Positions 4,493 through 7,149 of a DNA stretch of 7,149 nucleotides are shown piece by piece. Under the pieces are notes generated by a model. That model searched no databases, was not told the DNA's origin, and worked only from the letters and a program-made list of their open reading frames with translations. Position numbers and translations under genes: made by a program. Source of the DNA: Clostridiales bacterium (GTDB taxonomy: Bacteria > Bacillota > Clostridia > Lachnospirales > Lachnospiraceae); contig JAHZAR010000005.1 in assembly GCA_019423835.1 (NCBI GenBank), forward strand, positions 64,203-71,351, given 5' to 3'. Each line of letters starts with the position of its first letter. Positions within the stretch are counted from its first letter, which is position 1.

Positions 4493-5695
4493 ATGAGTAA
4501 AGAGTTGTTCGAAGCGTTAAACGTGCTGGAAAAGGAAAATAATATCAGCAAGGAGGTGCTTTTCGAGGCCATCGAAAATTCCCTTCTCACAGCTTGCAAG
4601 AACCACTTCGGCAGGGCAGACAATATCAAGGTTTATATTGACAGGGAGAAATGTGATTTCGCTGTCTACGCTGAGAAGGAAGTGGTTGAGAACGTGGAGG
4701 ATCCGCTGACTCAGATAAGCCTTGCAGAGGCAAAGCTGATGGATCCCAGGCATGTGTACGGCGATATTGTCCGCGTAAACATCAACTCCAAGGAGTTCGG
4801 ACGAATTGCCACCCAGAACGCTAAAAACGTAATTCTCCAGAAAATCCGCGAGGAGGAGCGCACCGCCTTATTCGATCACTGGTACTGCCGCGAAAAGGAC
4901 GTGGTGACTGGAATCGTTCAGCGCTATGTGGGCCGCGACGTGTATATTGACCTCGGAAAGATTGACGCAGTTCTCAAGGAGAGTGAGCAGGTGAAGGGGG
5001 AGGAATTTAAGCCTACCCAGCATATCAAGCTCTATATCCTTGAGGTGAAAAATACGAAGAAGGGGCCGAGAATCACCGTATCCAGAACCCATCCGGATCT
5101 GGTGAAGCGCCTGTTTGAGTCTGAGGTGGCTGAGGTGAAGGATGGAACCGTGGAGATCAAGGCTATTGCCCGGGAGGCAGGCTCCAGGACAAAGATTGCA
5201 GTGGCATCCAACGATCCGAACGTGGATCCGGTGGGCGCATGTGTGGGCTTGAACGGCGCGAGAGTCAACTCGGTGGTAAGCGAGTTAAACGGCGAGAAGA
5301 TTGATATCATCAACTGGGATGACAATCCGGCCCTCCTGATCGAGAATGCGCTGAGCCCGGCCAAGGTGATCTTCGTGGCTGCCGACGAGGAGGAGAGAGA
5401 GGCGCAGGTGATTGTTCCTGACTACCAGCTTTCTCTGGCTATCGGAAAGGAAGGCCAGAACGCAAGACTTGCGGCAAGGCTCACAGGCTTCAAGATCGAC
5501 ATTAAGAGTGAAACCCAGGCCAGAGAGTCAGGGCTCTTCGACGAGATGGAGATGGGCTATGAGCAGGGCTTTGAGGAGGGACTTCCGGAGAGCACAGAGG
5601 CTGATGACTTCTCCGATTACGCGGAGCCTCAGGAATCAGAGGACCATATGCAGGAACAGGCAGAGGAAGTGTTGGAGAGCAGTGACGGGCAATAA
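4493..5695 (+). CDS. nusA: Transcription termination/antitermination factor NusA
   Basis: A 400-residue RNA polymerase-binding factor that promotes pausing and hairpin-dependent termination. Domains in order: N-terminal polymerase-binding domain about 1-125 (NNISKEVLFEAIENSLLTAC, EFGRIATQNAKNVILQKIRE), S1 RNA-binding domain about 133-198 (GIVQRYVGRDVYIDLGKIDAVL), KH1 about 200-280 with the GLNG loop (252-255) in VGACVGLNGARV, and KH2 about 283-345 with GKEG (318-321) in LAIGKEGQNARLAARLTG. The last 55 residues are an acidic Glu/Asp-rich disordered tail. The C-terminal acidic repeat domains of proteobacterial NusA are absent, as is normal in Firmicutes. It follows rimP by 24 nt. The leader hairpin at 3892-3920 may be the site where NusA limits its own operon. 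Confidence 0.98.
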   Translation: MSKELFEALNVLEKENNISKEVLFEAIENSLLTACKNHFGRADNIKVYIDREKCDFAVYAEKEVVENVEDPLTQISLAEAKLMDPRHVYGDIVRVNINSKEFGRIATQNAKNVILQKIREEERTALFDHWYCREKDVVTGIVQRYVGRDVYIDLGKIDAVLKESEQVKGEEFKPTQHIKLYILEVKNTKKGPRITVSRTHPDLVKRLFESEVAEVKDGTVEIKAIAREAGSRTKIAVASNDPNVDPVGACVGLNGARVNSVVSELNGEKIDIINWDDNPALLIENALSPAKVIFVAADEEEREAQVIVPDYQLSLAIGKEGQNARLAARLTGFKIDIKSETQARESGLFDEMEMGYEQGFEEGLPESTEADDFSDYAEPQESEDHMQEQAEEVLESSDGQ

Positions 5696-5761
5696 TTCCG
5701 GCATGGATCCGGTCTTTAAGGCACTGCAGAAAATAAGATTGGGAAGTGAGAGAAATTGGGA

Positions 5762-6031
5762 ATGAAGAAGATCCCGCTCAGACAGTGCATCGGCTGCGGC
5801 GAGATGAAGAGCAAAAAAGAGATGATCCGCGTGCTCAAAACCACCGAGGATGAGATCACCATTGACGCCACCGGACGCAGGAACGGACGTGGAGCCTATA
5901 TCTGCCCTTCCATGGAGTGCTTTAAGAAGGCTGTAAAGAGCAGAGGGCTGGAGCGCTCCCTGAAAATGGCCATCCCAAAGGAAGTATATGAGGCATTGGA
6001 AAAGGAGATGGAGCAGATTGGACAGCAGTAA
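5762..6031 (+). CDS. ylxR: YlxR family protein (RnpM, RNase P modulator)
   Basis: A small 89-residue RNA-binding protein. The opening KKIPLRQCIGCGEMKSKKEMIRVL (2-25) with the Cys-x-x-Cys pair, then ITIDATGRRNGRGAYICPSMECF (32-54), are the hallmarks of the YlxR fold; the GRGAYIC stretch is its most conserved part. The Bacillus subtilis homologue, renamed RnpM, binds and modulates RNase P in vitro. ATG 5762 is chosen because it gives the typical MKKIPLR opening. A TTG at 5756 in the same frame would add two residues (M-G). No strong GGAGG lies upstream, only purine-rich GGGAAGTGAGAG (5741-5752). It lies 66 nt after nusA and overlaps ylxQ by 14 nt. Confidence 0.93.
   Translation: MKKIPLRQCIGCGEMKSKKEMIRVLKTTEDEITIDATGRRNGRGAYICPSMECFKKAVKSRGLERSLKMAIPKEVYEALEKEMEQIGQQ
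6002..6007 (+). promoter_or_regulatory. Ribosome binding site that sets a TTG start for ylxQ
   Basis: AAGGAG at 6002-6007 lies within the end of ylxR, 10 nt ahead of TTG 6018. The only in-frame ATG upstream (5988) would add ten basic and Trp-rich residues read out of frame from the ylxR end and lacks a ribosome binding site. TTG is therefore preferred. Confidence 0.65.
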
Positions 6032-6353
6032 GAAGGTGCTTAATCTTCTGGGCCTTGCCACCAAGGCAGGGAAAACAGCCAGCGGAGAATTTATGACAGA
6101 AAAGGCCGTAAAGGAGGGCAGAGCCTTCCTGGTACTCGTTTCAGAGGAGGCCTCAGACAATACCAGAAAAATGTTTACAAACATGTGTACTTATTACAAG
6201 GTCCCACTGTATTTTTTCGGAACGAAAGAGGAACTGGGCCACTCCATGGGCAAGGAGATGCGTGCATCGGTTGCCGTACTGGACAGCGGTTTGGCGAAAG
6301 CACTCGTGAAACAGTTGAATCAGAATGGAGGCGGTAAGTATGAGAGTCAATGA
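6018..6353 (+). CDS. ylxQ: YlxQ-like ribosomal L7Ae family protein
   Basis: A 111-residue protein of the L7Ae/L30e/S12e/Gadd45 fold, a family that binds kink-turn RNA. The family signature is seen in VLNLLGLATKAGKTASGEF (7-25), KEGRAFLVLVSEEASDNTRKMF (32-53), the Tyr-Tyr-Lys-Val-Pro segment at 59-63, and the C-terminal LGHSMGKEMRASVAVLDSGLAKAL (73-96). Length is about normal for bacterial YlxQ. The start is taken as TTG 6018, supported by AAGGAG at 6002-6007, overlapping ylxR by 14 nt; GTG 6036 is a weaker alternative. Its 3' end overlaps infB by 14 nt. It probably acts on ribosomal or structured RNA with the rest of the operon, but its precise cellular role is not settled. Confidence 0.92.
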   Translation: MDSSKKVLNLLGLATKAGKTASGEFMTEKAVKEGRAFLVLVSEEASDNTRKMFTNMCTYYKVPLYFFGTKEELGHSMGKEMRASVAVLDSGLAKALVKQLNQNGGGKYESQ

Positions 6354-7149
6354 GTTGTCGAGGGAACTCGGCAGGACAAATAAAGAGGTGCTGGATTTGC
6401 TGAGGGCACAGGGCTATGAGGTGAAAAGCCATTCTTCCAACGTGAGCAGTGAGCAGATTGACGCGGTGAGAAGGGGCTTTTCCAGGCAGCCGGCCGGAGC
6501 AGAGAAGGAGCCGAAACCGGGGAAAGGGATGGGAGAAGCTGAGGGCAGAGCACCTTCCGGAGAGGAAAGGGTCAGCCTGAGAGTCAAAGCCCAGGAACCC
6601 CGGGAGAATTGGGAACAGGTACAAAAGGAAAGAATAGGAAAGGCGGAAGCAGCGAGAGTGGAAGAGATTAAGAGAGAACCAGTAAAGACAGAAGCAGACG
6701 GAAACGGAACAGCCGAGCCGCCGAAGAAGAGGATTACGGCTGTATACCGTCCGCAGAACAGTACAATGAAGAGCAGCAAACCATCCGGCGGACAGAGACA
6801 GGGCCAGGGACGTTCCCAGGGAGGCAACGGCCAGGGACGCCAGGGAAACCAGAACAGTCAGGGAAATCAGGGCAGCCGCGATAACCAGGGAAGCCGCGAC
6901 GGAGGAAGGAACTTTAACCGTGACGGCCAGGGAGGCCGCGACGGAGGAAGAAGCTTTAACCGTGATAATCAGGGAGGCCGCGACGGAGGAAGAGGCTATA
7001 ACCGTGATAACCAGGGAGGCCGCGACGGAGGAAGAAGCTTTAACCGTGATAATCAGGGAGGCCGCGACGGAGGAAGAGGCTATAACCGTGATAACCAGGG
7101 AGGCCGCGACGGAGGAAGAAGCTTTAACCGTGATAATCAGGGAGGCCGC
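6340..7149 (+). CDS. infB: Translation initiation factor IF-2 (N-terminal part, 3' end outside window)
   Basis: The first 270 codons of IF-2, the GTPase that places initiator tRNA on the 30S subunit. ATG 6340 has GGAGG at 6327-6331 with 8-nt spacing, and the gene overlaps ylxQ by 14 nt. Residues 1-46 form the conserved IF2_N helical module (MRVNELSRELGRTNKEVLDL, then LRAQGYEVKSHSSNVS). Residues 47-145 are a charged Lys/Glu/Pro-rich linker. From about 150 the protein becomes low-complexity, first Gln/Gly/Ser/Asn-rich (150-188), then a tandem array of 14-residue units (190-270) with consensus R-S/G-F/Y-NRDNQGGRDGG. The GTP-binding domains lie beyond the window. N-terminal linkers of IF-2 vary greatly between bacteria, and Arg/Gly/Asn-rich versions occur in Clostridia. 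The frame is open to the window edge. Confidence 0.96.
   Translation, partial: MRVNELSRELGRTNKEVLDLLRAQGYEVKSHSSNVSSEQIDAVRRGFSRQPAGAEKEPKPGKGMGEAEGRAPSGEERVSLRVKAQEPRENWEQVQKERIGKAEAARVEEIKREPVKTEADGNGTAEPPKKRITAVYRPQNSTMKSSKPSGGQRQGQGRSQGGNGQGRQGNQNSQGNQGSRDNQGSRDGGRNFNRDGQGGRDGGRSFNRDNQGGRDGGRGYNRDNQGGRDGGRSFNRDNQGGRDGGRGYNRDNQGGRDGGRSFNRDNQGGR
6907..7149 (+). repeat. In-frame 42-bp tandem repeat with 84-bp higher-order period inside infB
   Basis: Five full 42-bp units (6907-6948, 6949-6990, 6991-7032, 7033-7074, 7075-7116) and a 33-nt partial sixth (7117-7149) are seen, and the array runs past the window edge. Units 2 and 4 are identical and units 3 and 5 are identical, so 6949-7032 and 7033-7116 are a perfect 84-bp direct duplication. 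The two unit types differ in AGC-TTT against GGC-TAT (Ser-Phe or Gly-Tyr) and in the synonymous AAT/AAC before CAG. Unit 1 is more diverged. Being multiples of three, copy-number changes keep the frame. Confidence 0.95.

Noticed and set aside
5696..5725. Possible terminator between nusA and ylxR (CCGG...CCGG followed by TCTTT)
   Set aside because: Only a 4-bp stem and no real U-run. The downstream genes lack another visible promoter and belong to the conserved operon.
6414..6827. Minus-strand frames opposite the infB linker
   Set aside because: Low-complexity antisense shadows of the IF-2 coding sequence with no motif or start signal.

Overview
The window suggests a chromosomal segment of a low-to-mid GC Firmicute, most likely a Clostridia member of the Lachnospiraceae type. 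The grounds are the order rimP-nusA-ylxR-ylxQ-infB, strong GGAGG-type ribosome binding sites, a TTG start, a NusA with no C-terminal acidic repeat domains, and an IF-2 whose N-terminal linker has become an Arg/Gly/Asn/Asp tandem repeat. The placement below phylum is inference from gene content only. All genes are on the + strand.

Layout. Bases 1-130 hold the last 42 codons of an unrecognised gene. A good sigma-70-type promoter (TTCACC, 18 bp, TATAAT) follows, then an ABC importer pair of the SsuBC/TauBC/ThiXZ (NitT/TauT) class: an ATPase (220-1005) and a permease (992-1792) overlapping by 14 nt. No substrate-binding protein is present in the window. Bases 1793-2291 are a 499-nt stretch with no convincing gene; it holds a short orphan reading frame with a good start and several small hairpins. 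Next come a nitrilase-superfamily amidohydrolase (2292-3149) and an FMN nitroreductase (3200-3730), probably cotranscribed.

From 3731 there is a 270-nt intergenic region with a near-consensus promoter (TTGCAC, 17 bp, TATACT) and a structured leader of three successive hairpins. It precedes the conserved transcription/translation operon: rimP (4001-4468), nusA (4493-5695), ylxR/rnpM (5762-6031), ylxQ (6018-6353) and the 5' part of infB (6340 to the window end). These genes link 30S maturation (RimP), transcription elongation and termination (NusA), RNase P modulation (YlxR), an L7Ae-type RNA-binding protein (YlxQ) and translation initiation (IF-2). ylxR/ylxQ and ylxQ/infB each overlap by 14 nt, which suggests translational coupling.

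No wholly new system is evident. The two most interesting items are the probable NusA-responsive attenuator in the rimP leader and the 42-bp/84-bp higher-order tandem repeat in infB, which encodes an RGG-like disordered linker. The 499-nt gap between the permease and the nitrilase is the least explained part.
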